A DNA stretch of 64,000 nt from PFJX01 sp031426735 (GCA_031426735.1 JASJPK010000049.1:32322-96321), one strand, 5' to 3'; numbered from the stretch's first letter, positions 24,542 to 33,386 are shown. Notes: generated by a model from the letters alone, not told the origin. Program-made: numbers and translations.

Positions 24542-24592
24542 TCTGGCTCCCCGACCTGGACTCGAACCAGGGACACACGGATTAACAGTCCG
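24542..24592. repeat. attR: 51-bp direct repeat within tRNA-Asn
   Basis: Identical to 5384-5434. It covers the tRNA from the anticodon stem to the 3' CCA plus two bases beyond, so the integrated element restores the tRNA sequence. Confidence 0.95.
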
Positions 24593-24619
24593 TTGCTCTA
24601 CCAACTGAGCTATCGGGGA
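24544..24619 (-). tRNA. tRNA-Asn (GTT)
   Basis: 76 nt on the minus strand, starting TCCCCGATAGCTCAGTTGGT and ending with an encoded CCA. The acceptor stem (TCCCCGA/TCGGGGA), D arm, anticodon arm with GTT (CGGACTGTTAATCCG) and T arm (GTTCGAGTC) all fold properly. A consensus-like promoter is at 24634-24662. It is the integration target of the 19.2-kb element. Confidence 0.97.
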
Positions 24620-24633
24620 ATTGAGAGGCCGCG

Positions 24634-24662
24634 ATGATAAGTGGGGTGCGGCTTCCGGTCAA
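24634..24662 (-). promoter_or_regulatory. Sigma-70 promoter of tRNA-Asn
   Basis: On the minus strand TTGACC (24662-24657), 17-bp spacer, TATCAT (24639-24634), each 5/6 matches to consensus; it should start transcription a few bases before the tRNA. Confidence 0.8.
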
Positions 24663-24696
24663 TATCGAAGACGCTATTTCGTCTGTTTTTTATGAA

Positions 24697-25887
24697 TCAG
24701 GCGAGTGCCTGAGCAATGCGTTCGATGGCTTTTTTCAGGTTGTCCATCGAGGTGGCGAAGGAGATGCGGATACAGCCTTCGCTGCCGAAAGCGGAACCGG
24801 GCACCAGGGCGACGCCGAATTCGAGCAGGCGTTCGGTCAGGGCCATGTCGTTGGCAGCCGTCAACTTGCCTTCGGCGTGCAATTTGACGATGGCGGCGCT
24901 GACATCGGGGAAGGCGTAGAAGGCGCCGCCACTGTCGACACAACTGACGCCGGGGATGGCGTTGAGTGCGTCGACGACGTAACGATGGCGTTCGCGGAAA
25001 GCGGCGAGCATCGGCACGATGCAGGCCTGATCGCCATTCAGCGCGGCTTCCGCCGCCACCTGCGAGATCGAGGTTGGGTTGGAGGTGGATTGCGACTGGA
25101 TGTTATCCATCGCGGCGATGATTTCCTTCGGGCCGGCAGCGTAGCCGATGCGCCAACCGGTCATCGCGTAGGCCTTGGAGACGCCGTTCAGCACCATGGT
25201 CTGCTCGTACAGGTCCGGGCAGGCGTTGAGGATGTTGCTGTACTCGCCATCCGTCATCAGGATGTGCTCGTACATGTCGTCGCTGACGATCAGCACGTTC
25301 GGGTGGCGGCGCAGCACTTCACCCAGCGCGGCGAGTTCGTCCTTGCTGTAGACGGCACCGCTCGGGTTGGACGGGCTGTTGATGACCAGCATGCGGGTCT
25401 TCGGCGTGATCGCCGCTTCCAGTTGCGCGGGGGTGATCTTGAAGCCCTGTTCGATGCCGGCATCGACGATGACCGGCACGCCATCGGCCAGGATGACCAT
25501 GTCGGGGTAGGACACCCAGTACGGCGCTGGAATGATGACTTCGTCGCCCGGATTGATGAATGCTTGCGCCAGGTTGTAGAAACTCTGTTTGCCGCCGCAG
25601 GAGACCAGCACCTGGTTGGCTGCATATTCGAGGCCGTTCTCGCGTTTGAACTTGTCGATCACTGCTTTCTTCAGGCTGGGCGTGCCGCCGACCGCAGTGT
25701 ATTTGGTGAAGCCGGCATTGATCGCGGCGATACCGGCATCCTTGATGTGCTGCGGCGTATCGAAATCGGGCTCGCCGACGCCGAGTCCGATGATGTCCTT
25801 GCCTTCCGCTTTCAGCTTCGCCGCGCGGGCGGAGACGGCCAGGGTGGGCGAAGGTTTGATGTTCTGAACGCGGCGGGAGAGTTGCAA
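24697..25887 (-). CDS. aspC: Aspartate/aromatic aminotransferase, class I (PLP)
   Basis: About 396 residues. It begins …LSRRVQNIKPSPTLAVSARA and carries the class I aminotransferase landmarks: GLGVGEPDFDTPQHI, KYTAVGGTPSLKKAV, the PLP lysine in LNGVSKAYAMTGWRIGY, INSPSNPSG and GCIRISFATS. It transaminates aspartate (and possibly aromatic amino acids) with 2-oxoglutarate. No ATG fits: the start is taken as TTG at 25887 with AAGGTG six bases upstream; a GTG at 25896 is the alternative. It diverges from uvrB. The symbol is a general one for the family; the same subfamily is also called aatA. Confidence 0.88.
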   Translation of the reverse strand: MQLSRRVQNIKPSPTLAVSARAAKLKAEGKDIIGLGVGEPDFDTPQHIKDAGIAAINAGFTKYTAVGGTPSLKKAVIDKFKRENGLEYAANQVLVSCGGKQSFYNLAQAFINPGDEVIIPAPYWVSYPDMVILADGVPVIVDAGIEQGFKITPAQLEAAITPKTRMLVINSPSNPSGAVYSKDELAALGEVLRRHPNVLIVSDDMYEHILMTDGEYSNILNACPDLYEQTMVLNGVSKAYAMTGWRIGYAAGPKEIIAAMDNIQSQSTSNPTSISQVAAEAALNGDQACIVPMLAAFRERHRYVVDALNAIPGVSCVDSGGAFYAFPDVSAAIVKLHAEGKLTAANDMALTERLLEFGVALVPGSAFGSEGCIRISFATSMDNLKKAIERIAQALA

Positions 25888-25965
25888 GGCGAGCACCTTT
25901 TTGAAACGCGAATGAGCAGGACGAAATGTTAGGATTAAGCGCTTTTTTAGCGCGCGGATTTTAAC

Positions 25966-27996
25966 TTGGCCGTCACATTTCCCAATAGCCCTTTTGCACT
26001 GCACCAACCGTTTCCGCCAGCGGGTGATCAACCCGTGGCGATCGAGCAACTGGTCGCCGGCATCGATCAAGGCATGCGCTTCCAGACGCTGCTCGGGGTG
26101 ACCGGCTCGGGCAAGACCTACACGATGGCCAACGTCATCGCCCGCCTCGGCCGGCCGGCCTTCGTGATGGCGCCGAACAAGACCTTGGCGGCACAGTTGT
26201 ATGCCGAATTCCGCGAGTTCTTCCCGGACAACGCGGTCGAATACTTCGTCTCCTACTACGACTACTACCAGCCCGAGGCCTACGTGCCGTCGCGCGATCT
26301 GTTCATCGAGAAGGATTCCAGCATCAACGAGCACATCGAACAGATGCGTTTGTCCGCCACCAAGGCGCTGCTGGAGCGGGAAGACTGCGTCATCGTCGCT
26401 ACCGTATCGGCGATCTACGGCATCGGCGACCCGGTCGATTACCACGGCATGATTCTGCATCTGCGCCAGGGCGAGAAAATCGACCAACGCGCCGTGATCC
26501 GCCGCCTGACCGAGATGCAGTACCAGCGCAATGAGATGGAGTTCAAGCGCGGTGTGTTCCGCGTCAAGGGCGACGTGATCGACATCTTCCCGGCGGAACA
26601 CGCCGAAACCGCCGTACGCGTCTCGCTGTTCGACGACGAGGTGGAAAGCATCAGCCTGTTCGATCCGCTCACCGGGCAGGTCGTGCACAAGGCGGCGCGC
26701 TTCACCGTGTACCCGTCCAGCCATTACGTGACGCCGCGCGACGTGGTGCTGACCGCCGTCGACAAGATCAAACTGGAACTGGCCGACCGCCTGGAGTTTT
26801 TTCAGAAGAACAACAAGCTGGTGGAAGCGCAGCGCATCGAGCAGCGCACCCGCTTCGACCTGGAATTGCTGGCCGAACTCGGCTTCTGCAAGGGCATCGA
26901 GAACTACTCGCGGCATTTGTCCGGGCGCAATCCGGGTGAACCGCCGCCGACCCTGATCGACTACCTGCCGCCCAACGCGCTGATGTTCATCGACGAATCG
27001 CACGTCACCGTGCCGCAGGTCGGCGGCATGTACAAGGGCGACCGCGCGCGCAAGGAAAACCTGGTCGATTACGGTTTCCGCCTGCCCAGCGCGCTGGACA
27101 ACCGGCCGCTGCGCTTCGACGAATTCGAGACCGTGATGCGCCAGACCGTGTTCGTCTCCGCGACGCCCGGCCCGTACGAAAAACTGCACGAACAGCAGGT
27201 GGTGGAACAGGTCGCGCGCCCGACCGGCCTGATCGACCCGGTGATCGAGATTCGCCCGGTCGGCACCCAGGTCGACGATCTGATGTCGGCGATCAATCAA
27301 CGCACCGCGCTCGGCGAGCGGGTGATGGTCACCACGCTGACCAAACGCATGTCCGAGCAACTCACCGAATACCTGTCGGAACACGGCATCAAGGTGCGCT
27401 ATCTGCATTCCGACATCGAAACGGTCGAGCGGGTCGAGATCATCCGCGACCTGCGCCTCGGCGTATTCGACGTGCTGATCGGCATCAACCTGCTGCGCGA
27501 AGGTCTGGATATACCCGAGGTGTCGCTGGTCGCCATCCTGGACGCCGACAAGGAAGGTTTCCTGCGCTCCGAACGCTCGCTGATCCAGACCATGGGCCGC
27601 GCCGCCCGCCACCTGAACGGCACCGCCCTGCTCTACGCCGACCGCATCACCGATTCGATGCGCCGCGCCATCGACGAAATCGAACGCCGCCGCAACAAGC
27701 AGATCGCCTTCAATCTGGCCAACGGCATTACGCCGAAAGGCGTGGTCAAGCGCATCAAGGACATCATCGACGGCGTCTACAACCCGGACGCGGCGAATCA
27801 GGAACTGAAAGCGGCCCAGTCGCGCGCCAAGTACGAGGTGATGAGCGAGAAAGACCTGGCGAAAGAAATCAAACGGCTGGAAAAAGACATGCTGGCCGCC
27901 GCGAAAAACCTGGAATTCGAGAAAGCGGCGGAACTGCGCGACAAGTTGCACAACCTCAAGAAACAGTTATTTGGAGTGGAAGAACACGATGAGTAA
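25966..27996 (+). CDS. uvrB: Excinuclease ABC subunit B
   Basis: Damage-verifying helicase of nucleotide excision repair. 676 residues: Walker A GVTGSGKT (44-51), the beta-hairpin region YFVSYYDYYQPEAYVPSRD, helicase motif V/VI (GINLLREGLDIPEV; QTMGRAARHLNG) and the C-terminal UVR coiled coil (LEFEKAAELRDKLHNLKKQL) that binds UvrC. Complete. It starts at TTG 25966, as no ATG lies upstream in frame. It overlaps the tyrosine phosphatase gene by eight bases. I see no convincing LexA box in the short divergent region, but I cannot exclude one. Confidence 0.97.
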   Translation: MAVTFPNSPFALHQPFPPAGDQPVAIEQLVAGIDQGMRFQTLLGVTGSGKTYTMANVIARLGRPAFVMAPNKTLAAQLYAEFREFFPDNAVEYFVSYYDYYQPEAYVPSRDLFIEKDSSINEHIEQMRLSATKALLEREDCVIVATVSAIYGIGDPVDYHGMILHLRQGEKIDQRAVIRRLTEMQYQRNEMEFKRGVFRVKGDVIDIFPAEHAETAVRVSLFDDEVESISLFDPLTGQVVHKAARFTVYPSSHYVTPRDVVLTAVDKIKLELADRLEFFQKNNKLVEAQRIEQRTRFDLELLAELGFCKGIENYSRHLSGRNPGEPPPTLIDYLPPNALMFIDESHVTVPQVGGMYKGDRARKENLVDYGFRLPSALDNRPLRFDEFETVMRQTVFVSATPGPYEKLHEQQVVEQVARPTGLIDPVIEIRPVGTQVDDLMSAINQRTALGERVMVTTLTKRMSEQLTEYLSEHGIKVRYLHSDIETVERVEIIRDLRLGVFDVLIGINLLREGLDIPEVSLVAILDADKEGFLRSERSLIQTMGRAARHLNGTALLYADRITDSMRRAIDEIERRRNKQIAFNLANGITPKGVVKRIKDIIDGVYNPDAANQELKAAQSRAKYEVMSEKDLAKEIKRLEKDMLAAAKNLEFEKAAELRDKLHNLKKQLFGVEEHDE

Positions 27997-28468
27997 GACC
28001 AAGGTTTTGTTCGTTTGCATGGGCAACATCTGCCGTTCGCCCACCGCCGAAGGCGTATTCCGCGACAAGGTCAAGAAGGCGGGCCTCGCGGCCAGCGTGC
28101 AGACAGATTCCGCCGGCACGCATGGTTATCACGTCGGCAATCCGCCCGATGCCCGCGCCCAGGAAGCTGCGCGCGGACGCGGTTACGACCTGTCCGATTT
28201 GCGCGGACGCGAGGTTTGCGAGCGGGATTTCGAAGCGTTCGATTACATCCTGGCGATGGATAAGGACAACCTGGCGATACTGCAAAAGAAATGTCCGGCA
28301 CATTTGCAGCACAAAGTGCGCCGGTTGCTCTCGTTCAGCCGCCGCTATCCCAATCTGGACGTGCCCGACCCCTACTACGGCGGCCGCGCCGGCTTCGATA
28401 TGGTGCTGGATATGGTGGAAGACGCAGCGGAAGGATTGATCGAAGCGATCAACCGCAAAGCGAAATAA
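27989..28468 (+). CDS. Low-molecular-weight protein-tyrosine phosphatase
   Basis: 159 residues from ATG 27989 (GGAAG six bases upstream); an in-frame TTG at 27971 is less likely. The P-loop CMGNICRS (C10 to S17) near the N-terminus is the CX5RS signature, the general acid is the Asp in VPDPYYGG, and GTHGYHVGNPPDARA is typical of the family. It dephosphorylates tyrosine residues in the cytoplasm. No Wzc-type kinase is next to it, so its partner is not known. It overlaps uvrB by eight bases and ends before a bidirectional terminator. Confidence 0.95.
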   Translation: MSKTKVLFVCMGNICRSPTAEGVFRDKVKKAGLAASVQTDSAGTHGYHVGNPPDARAQEAARGRGYDLSDLRGREVCERDFEAFDYILAMDKDNLAILQKKCPAHLQHKVRRLLSFSRRYPNLDVPDPYYGGRAGFDMVLDMVEDAAEGLIEAINRKAK

Positions 28469-28482
28469 AGCCAGGAAATCAA

Positions 28483-28516
28483 TTAAAAAAGCCGGCGTTG
28501 AAGCGCCGGCTTTTTT
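28483..28516. terminator. Bidirectional Rho-independent terminator
   Basis: GCCGGCG (28491-28497) and CGCCGGC (28504-28510) with a 6-nt loop, T-run at 28511-28516 and A-run at 28485-28490. It lies between the phosphatase gene (+) and rne (-), serving both. Confidence 0.9.
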
Positions 28517-28533
28517 GTGGGCACGCTGCCTGA

Positions 28534-31317
28534 TCAGTCAGCGCTGTTTTGCTCTGCTGCGGCAGGCCGGGTCTCCACCATCACCAGCGGCTCGGCGCTG
28601 GCCGACACGTCGGACTTCGGACGCGCGCGGCGACGCGGATTCGACGGCGGACCCCACTCGCTCGGCGTCTCGGCACTCGCCTGAGCAGCGCTGGGCTCGC
28701 TCGCAGCGACGCTTTCCGAACGGGTTTCCACCATGACCAGGGCATCGGCGGCAGCTTGCGCATTGCCACGACCGCCACGGCTGCGACGCCGACGCGGAGA
28801 AGTAGCCGGTTCGTCGGCTTCGGCGGCAACAGCAGCTTCGACCGGCGCAGCGGTTTCCACCAGTTGCAAGCCAGCCGTAGCCAAGTCTTCGCTCGCTTGC
28901 GGACTAGGCGCTGCGACCGGTTCAGGCCGGGCCTGTACAGGCTGGACCGGCTCGGCGGCAGGTTGCACTCTTGCCGGTTCCGGCGCGCTCTCCAAGCGAA
29001 TCACCAGCGGCACGCTGTTGTCGACGGCAGCCACCGGGGCGGCTGCGCTAACCGGTTGATTTTCGGCTTCGGCAACAATTTCGCTGACCGTCTGGTCGGC
29101 AACGGCGCCCGCGCCTTCCGGGCGGCCTTCGCCACGACGACCACGTCCGCCACGACGGCCGCGGCGGCGGCTATCGCGTTCCTCGCCGCCGGCTTCGGCC
29201 GGCGATTCGGCGGCAACCTGACTCGTTTCCATCGGCGCAGTCACAACCGGTTTCGGCTCGACTGCACGCGGCGCCTCGGCAGCAGGTTGACGCTCGCGAC
29301 GCGGACGCTCAGGACGCTCAGGACGTTCGGCGCGTTCGGGACGTTCGCCACGCGGCTCGCGGTTCTCACGCGGTTCCTGACGCTCGCCCTTGGTTTCCTG
29401 ACGTTCAGTACGGGCAGGACGCTCGCTTTGCTCACCACGATCCGGACGTTCGCCGCGCGGCTTGCGCTCGCCGCGGCCTTCGCGGCCGTCACGATTGTCC
29501 CGCTCGCCACGGCCATCGCGACCGCGACGCGGTTCCCGCTCACGTCGCGGTTCGGCCTTTTTGACTTCTTCCGGCTTGGCTTCTTCAACCGGTTCGGTGC
29601 TGCTGCGCAACCAGCCGAACAAGCGACTGAACAGGCCAGGCTTGGCGACCTCGACAACCGGCGCCGGCGCGGCAGCGACCGGGGTAACGTGGGCCGGAGC
29701 CGGCTGCGACGGCGTGATGCCCTGCACCACCGGCTGCGGCCGTTCGGGTTTGTCGGCGCCGCCGTTGCGCGGCTGCATTTCCGCTTCGACCGGTTTTTCC
29801 ACCATGCGGTAACTCGGCGCCAGCGGTTCGGTCTGGTTGAGTTGGTCGTGCCGGAAACGGGCCAGGTTATAGCGCGGCGTTTCGAAATGCATGTTGGGGA
29901 TCAACATGATTTCGACGCGGTGACGTGCTTCGATGGACAGGATGTCGTGGCGCTTTTCGTTGAGCAGGAAGGTCGCGACATCGACCGGGATCTGCAGATG
30001 CACGGCGCCCGTGTTGTCCTTCATGGCCTCTTCCTGCAGCATGCGCAACAGGTGCAACGCGAAGGATTCGGTGCTGCGCACGTGGCCGGTACCGGCGCAA
30101 CGCGGGCAGGTGATGTAACTGGTTTCGCCGAGGCTGGGTTGCAGGCGCTGGCGCGACAGTTCGAGCAGGCCGAAGCGGGAAATCTTGCCGGTCTGCACGC
30201 GGGCGCGGTCATGGTGCAGCGAATCGCGCAGGCGGTCTTCGACCTCGCGCTGATTCTTCTGGTTTTCCATGTCGATGAAGTCGATCACGATCAAGCCGCC
30301 GAGGTCACGCAGACGCAGTTGCCGGGCAACCTCTTCTGCCGCTTCCAGATTGGTGTTGAACGCGGTCTGCTCGATATCGCTGCCCTTGGTGGCCTGCGCC
30401 GAGTTGACGTCGACCGCAACCAGCGCTTCGGTATGGTCGATGACGATGGCGCCGCCGGACGGCAACGTGACCATGCGCGAGAAGGCGCTTTCGATCTGGT
30501 GTTCGATCTGGAAACGCGAGAACAACGGCACCGGGTCGGTGTAGAGCTTGACCTTGTGCACGTTGGGCGGCATCACGTGCGCCATGAACTGGCGCGCCTG
30601 CTCGTAGATGGCCGGCTCGTCGATCAGCAGTTCGCCGATATCGGGCGTGAAGTAGTCGCGAATGGCGCGGATCACCAGGCTGGATTCCTGATAGATCAGG
30701 AAGGCGCCAGTCTGGCCCTTGGCGGCACCGTCGATGGCGGTCCACAACTGCAGCAGGTAGTTCAAGTCCCACTGCAATTCCTCGACGCTGCGGCCGATGC
30801 CGGCAGTGCGGCCGATCAAACTCATGCCGGCGGGCACTTCCAGTTGCGCCAGCGCATCGCGCAGTTCGTTGCGCTCTTCGCCTTCGATCCGGCGCGAAAC
30901 GCCACCGCCGCGCGGGTTGTTCGGCATCAGGACCAGATAACGGCCGGCCAGGCTGACCTGGTTGGTCAGTGCGGCGCCCTTGTTGCCGCGCTCGTCCTTC
31001 TCCACCTGCACAACCAGTTCAAGGCCTTCCTTGAGCAGATCCTGCATGCGGCCGCGGCTGAAATCGCCTTTTTCGGCGCCGGGAATGGCGGAACGGGAGA
31101 TTTCCTTGAACGGCAGGAAACCGTGGCGGTCGGTACCGTAGTTGACGAAGCAGGCTTCGAGCGAGGGTTCGACGCGCGTGACAATGGCTTTGTAGATATT
31201 GCCTTTGCGCTGTTCCTTGTTAGCGGACTCAATATCGAGATCGACCAGTTTCTGGCCTTCGACAATGGCGACGCGGAGCTCCTCCGCTTGCGTCGCGTTG
31301 AACAACATACGTTTCAT
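28534..31317 (-). CDS. rne: Ribonuclease E
   Basis: 927 residues. N-terminal catalytic half: MKRMLFNATQAEELRVAIVE start, S1 domain (GNIYKAIVTRVEPSLEACFV), DNase I-like catalytic Asp pair (AVDVNSA; IDFIDME), Zn-link CPRCAGTG. The C-terminal half (~530-927) is low-complexity: an R/E/G-rich stretch about 600-680 (RDGRGERDNRDGREGRGERK), basic RGRRGGRGRR patches, and Ala/Glu/Val-rich segments with SRPR-like RNA-binding islands, forming the degradosome scaffold. It is membrane-linked in relatives and matures rRNA/tRNA and degrades mRNA. A 485-bp leader precedes it, as expected for autoregulation. Confidence 0.97.
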   Translation of the reverse strand: MKRMLFNATQAEELRVAIVEGQKLVDLDIESANKEQRKGNIYKAIVTRVEPSLEACFVNYGTDRHGFLPFKEISRSAIPGAEKGDFSRGRMQDLLKEGLELVVQVEKDERGNKGAALTNQVSLAGRYLVLMPNNPRGGGVSRRIEGEERNELRDALAQLEVPAGMSLIGRTAGIGRSVEELQWDLNYLLQLWTAIDGAAKGQTGAFLIYQESSLVIRAIRDYFTPDIGELLIDEPAIYEQARQFMAHVMPPNVHKVKLYTDPVPLFSRFQIEHQIESAFSRMVTLPSGGAIVIDHTEALVAVDVNSAQATKGSDIEQTAFNTNLEAAEEVARQLRLRDLGGLIVIDFIDMENQKNQREVEDRLRDSLHHDRARVQTGKISRFGLLELSRQRLQPSLGETSYITCPRCAGTGHVRSTESFALHLLRMLQEEAMKDNTGAVHLQIPVDVATFLLNEKRHDILSIEARHRVEIMLIPNMHFETPRYNLARFRHDQLNQTEPLAPSYRMVEKPVEAEMQPRNGGADKPERPQPVVQGITPSQPAPAHVTPVAAAPAPVVEVAKPGLFSRLFGWLRSSTEPVEEAKPEEVKKAEPRREREPRRGRDGRGERDNRDGREGRGERKPRGERPDRGEQSERPARTERQETKGERQEPRENREPRGERPERAERPERPERPRRERQPAAEAPRAVEPKPVVTAPMETSQVAAESPAEAGGEERDSRRRGRRGGRGRRGEGRPEGAGAVADQTVSEIVAEAENQPVSAAAPVAAVDNSVPLVIRLESAPEPARVQPAAEPVQPVQARPEPVAAPSPQASEDLATAGLQLVETAAPVEAAVAAEADEPATSPRRRRSRGGRGNAQAAADALVMVETRSESVAASEPSAAQASAETPSEWGPPSNPRRRARPKSDVSASAEPLVMVETRPAAAEQNSAD

Positions 31318-31802
31318 GTTTCACCCCAGCGCTCTCGCACCCCGGGGGACAAACCCCGCCGCACGGCCCCGTTGATCAGGGACTGGGTGCAGCGGCAATG
31401 CAGGGCAGGGGATCAGGCGGCGTGTTTAGTTTTGTCGCTGAGCGGCTGGAGCATGGTTGAGGTTCATCGTTTTTTCCCGTCGATTCAGGCTGTTAGTCAG
31501 TTTACAAATACCGAATTCAGCGTTGAACCGCGCGGGGAATCATCCGGGTGCGGGTCGCGCATGTTAATTGCGTTACCATCGCTGCTTTTTTCGGGCGCTG
31601 CCTTTCAGGCTTACTAACGTCACTGATGTTCCTTCGTTCGGCGCTCAAGCGCACAAACGAAGCACGAACACCGTAAACATAGTGAAACAAGGGGCTGGCG
31701 GCCTTAGCCGGTGAGCGAGATAACCGGCACCCAAAGTCTGTGCGAGGGCAAGGTCTTCAACGCCCCGTGTGCATGCTTTTTGAGCAGGGCGAATATACAG
31801 TA
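31318..31802. other. Divergent intergenic region: long rne leader and rluC promoter
   Basis: 485 bases without a supported gene between the divergent starts of rne (minus) and rluC (plus). In many bacteria rne has a long 5' UTR through which RNase E autoregulates its own mRNA; this interval is the right size and place. I could not fix promoters; there is no clear CDS. The AT-rich patch at 31440-31520 is the best place to look for rne promoters. Confidence 0.55.
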
Positions 31803-32756
31803 ATGCATTCAGTGGGCAAAGCAGCAGTCAGCAGATCTGTCAGCAAAATCCTCATCGGATCGGAGCAGGCCGGACAACGTCTGGACAATTTTCTGTTCCG
31901 TACGTTGAAGGGCGTCCCCAAAAGCCGGATCTATCGCATGTTGCGCGAAGGCGAGTTGCGGGTCAGCGGACGCCGCTCCAAACCGGACTACAAACTGGTC
32001 GAAGGCGACGAAATCCGCATCCCGCCGGTGCGCGTCGCCGAACCGGCGGCAACCCCGCCAGCCGGCCCGATCACGCACCCCTTGCTGGAGCGGGTGATCT
32101 ATCGCGACGATGCCTTGTTGATCATCGACAAACCCGCCGGCCAGGCCGTGCATGGCGGCAGCGGCGTCAGCCTGGGCGTCATCGAACAACTGCGCCAGGA
32201 ATTACCGGATGCCCGCTTTCTCGAACTGGCGCACCGGCTCGATAAGGAAACCTCCGGCATTCTGGTGCTGGCGCTGAAACGCTCCGCGTTGGTCGAGTTG
32301 CACCGCATGCTGCGCGAGGGCGAACCGAAAAAAACCTACCTGGCGCTGGCAGTCGGCGAGTGGCGCGATCCGGTGCGGCATATCAAGCTGTCGCTGCACA
32401 AATTCCTGACCGAAGACGGCGAACGCCGAGTCGAAGTGAACGATGAAGGCCAGCGCGCCCACACCATATTCCGGCGCATCAAGGTTGCAGGAGGTTACAG
32501 CCTGCTGGAAGCGGAACTGAAGACCGGCCGCACCCACCAGATTCGCGTGCATCTGGCGGCCGTGCATCACCCGATTGCCGGCGATAGCAAATATGGCAGC
32601 CCGGAACTCAATCGCACGCTGAAATATCAGGGCCTGAAACGCATGTTCCTGCATTCGGCACGGCTGGAAATCCGCCACCCGCTGACCGGTGCCGAACTCA
32701 AGATCGAAGCGCCATTACCGGCGGATTTGCAGGGGTTTCTGGATACGCTGGGTTGA
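31803..32756 (+). CDS. rluC: 23S rRNA pseudouridine synthase, RluC family
   Basis: 317 residues from ATG 31803. N-terminal S4 RNA-binding domain (GQRLDNFLFRTLKGVPKSRI), then the RluA/C/D catalytic core with HRLDKETSGILVLALKR (catalytic Asp), KKTYLALAVG and GRTHQIRVHLAAVHHPIAGD. It pseudouridylates 23S rRNA (positions 955/2504/2580 for E. coli RluC). The divergent rne–rluC order is a common arrangement in betaproteobacteria. Confidence 0.93.
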   Translation: MHSVGKAAVSRSVSKILIGSEQAGQRLDNFLFRTLKGVPKSRIYRMLREGELRVSGRRSKPDYKLVEGDEIRIPPVRVAEPAATPPAGPITHPLLERVIYRDDALLIIDKPAGQAVHGGSGVSLGVIEQLRQELPDARFLELAHRLDKETSGILVLALKRSALVELHRMLREGEPKKTYLALAVGEWRDPVRHIKLSLHKFLTEDGERRVEVNDEGQRAHTIFRRIKVAGGYSLLEAELKTGRTHQIRVHLAAVHHPIAGDSKYGSPELNRTLKYQGLKRMFLHSARLEIRHPLTGAELKIEAPLPADLQGFLDTLG

Positions 32757-32795
32757 ATCGCACCCGCTTAGAGCCTTCGCAGCGGGTTATTTCCC

Positions 32796-33317
32796 TTAGA
32801 TCGCACTGAAAGTCTCAAGCCCGCATTTTTTATTGTAAGGAATGAAGGCGTTATCGTTGATAACGAACGCCCTTGATTGTCCGTTTGGCTTACTGGCAAT
32901 CGCAACATCCATGCTGTAAACGGAACCACTCATGCCGGCATAATTAAGTCGAAAAACCAAAGAGTGATCCGCTCCGTATTGCCAAGCTGGACGCCAATCT
33001 CCGAGTATTTGATAAGCCTTGAGGCTGGCGGTTTTGTGGTAACAACCAAGTAGGCCTTGTGCAATGTCTGGGGCGGATTGTCGAGCGCGAATTGTGGCTG
33101 CGGTGAACTCTTGCGTTTCGGGACGCGCGTTTATGCCCATTGCCCTTGCAAGTTGGATTATCGCGAATTCTTTTCGGCTCTTAATTTCAGCAGGGACAGA
33201 AACAGTTTCTGGCGCGGTTGGCCTGCCTTCGCGTATACGTTCCTGCACTTCCATTTTGTCAAGACTTTCGGGTTCCATCGCCATCAAAAAGGCGAAGATC
33301 AACGCGGAAATTTCCAT
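32796..33317 (-). CDS. Unknown 173-aa protein, low GC
   Basis: Not recognised. Starts MEISALIFAFLMAMEPESLD, with a short hydrophobic head that could be a weak signal or membrane anchor; GGGGTG lies just before the ATG. Middle (LGCYHKTASLKAYQILGDWR) and a single C-terminal cysteine (KKCGLETF). Base composition is clearly less GC-rich than in the flanking rluC and metZ, which suggests horizontal acquisition. It sits between rluC (convergent) and metZ. Confidence 0.65.
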   Translation of the reverse strand: MEISALIFAFLMAMEPESLDKMEVQERIREGRPTAPETVSVPAEIKSRKEFAIIQLARAMGINARPETQEFTAATIRARQSAPDIAQGLLGCYHKTASLKAYQILGDWRPAWQYGADHSLVFRLNYAGMSGSVYSMDVAIASKPNGQSRAFVINDNAFIPYNKKCGLETFSAI

Positions 33318-33386
33318 TTTTCACCCCGGTTAGATATAGAAGAATTTCAATTGGTTAAAGGTATTCATCAAGCCCATTTGAAATGG

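Larger units (their letters stand above)
5384..24592. mobile_element. 19.2-kb phage-like integrative element in tRNA-Asn
   Basis: Bounded by 51-bp perfect direct repeats (5384-5434 and 24542-24592) that equal the 3' part of tRNA-Asn; the tRNA is intact at the right end. The first gene inside the left end is a tyrosine integrase. The contents are phage-like: replication operon with O-like protein and DnaB, tape-measure-like protein, Mu gpF-like head protein, HigBA toxin-antitoxin, lipoprotein, HD hydrolase and many small unknown genes. No large terminase, portal, major capsid, tail tube or lysis gene was recognised. A decayed prophage or a phage satellite are the two readings. Base composition is visibly less GC-rich than the flanks, most clearly at 7.7-8.9 and 16.0-16.3 kb. 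Confidence 0.92.

Noticed and set aside
25888..25965. LexA box between the aminotransferase gene and uvrB
   Set aside because: The AT-rich GCGCTTTTTTAGCGC stretch is symmetrical but does not contain the CTG-N10-CAG pattern.
24697..27951. A 1084-codon minus-strand frame through the whole uvrB region
   Set aside because: Only its 3' part is a real aminotransferase; the rest is the antisense of uvrB, low-complexity and without motifs. It arises from GC-rich codon bias.
28549..31617. A 1022-codon plus-strand frame opposite rne
   Set aside because: Antisense of the RNase E gene, which has clear domains on the minus strand; the frame has no ribosome-binding site and an implausible F/R/G-rich composition.
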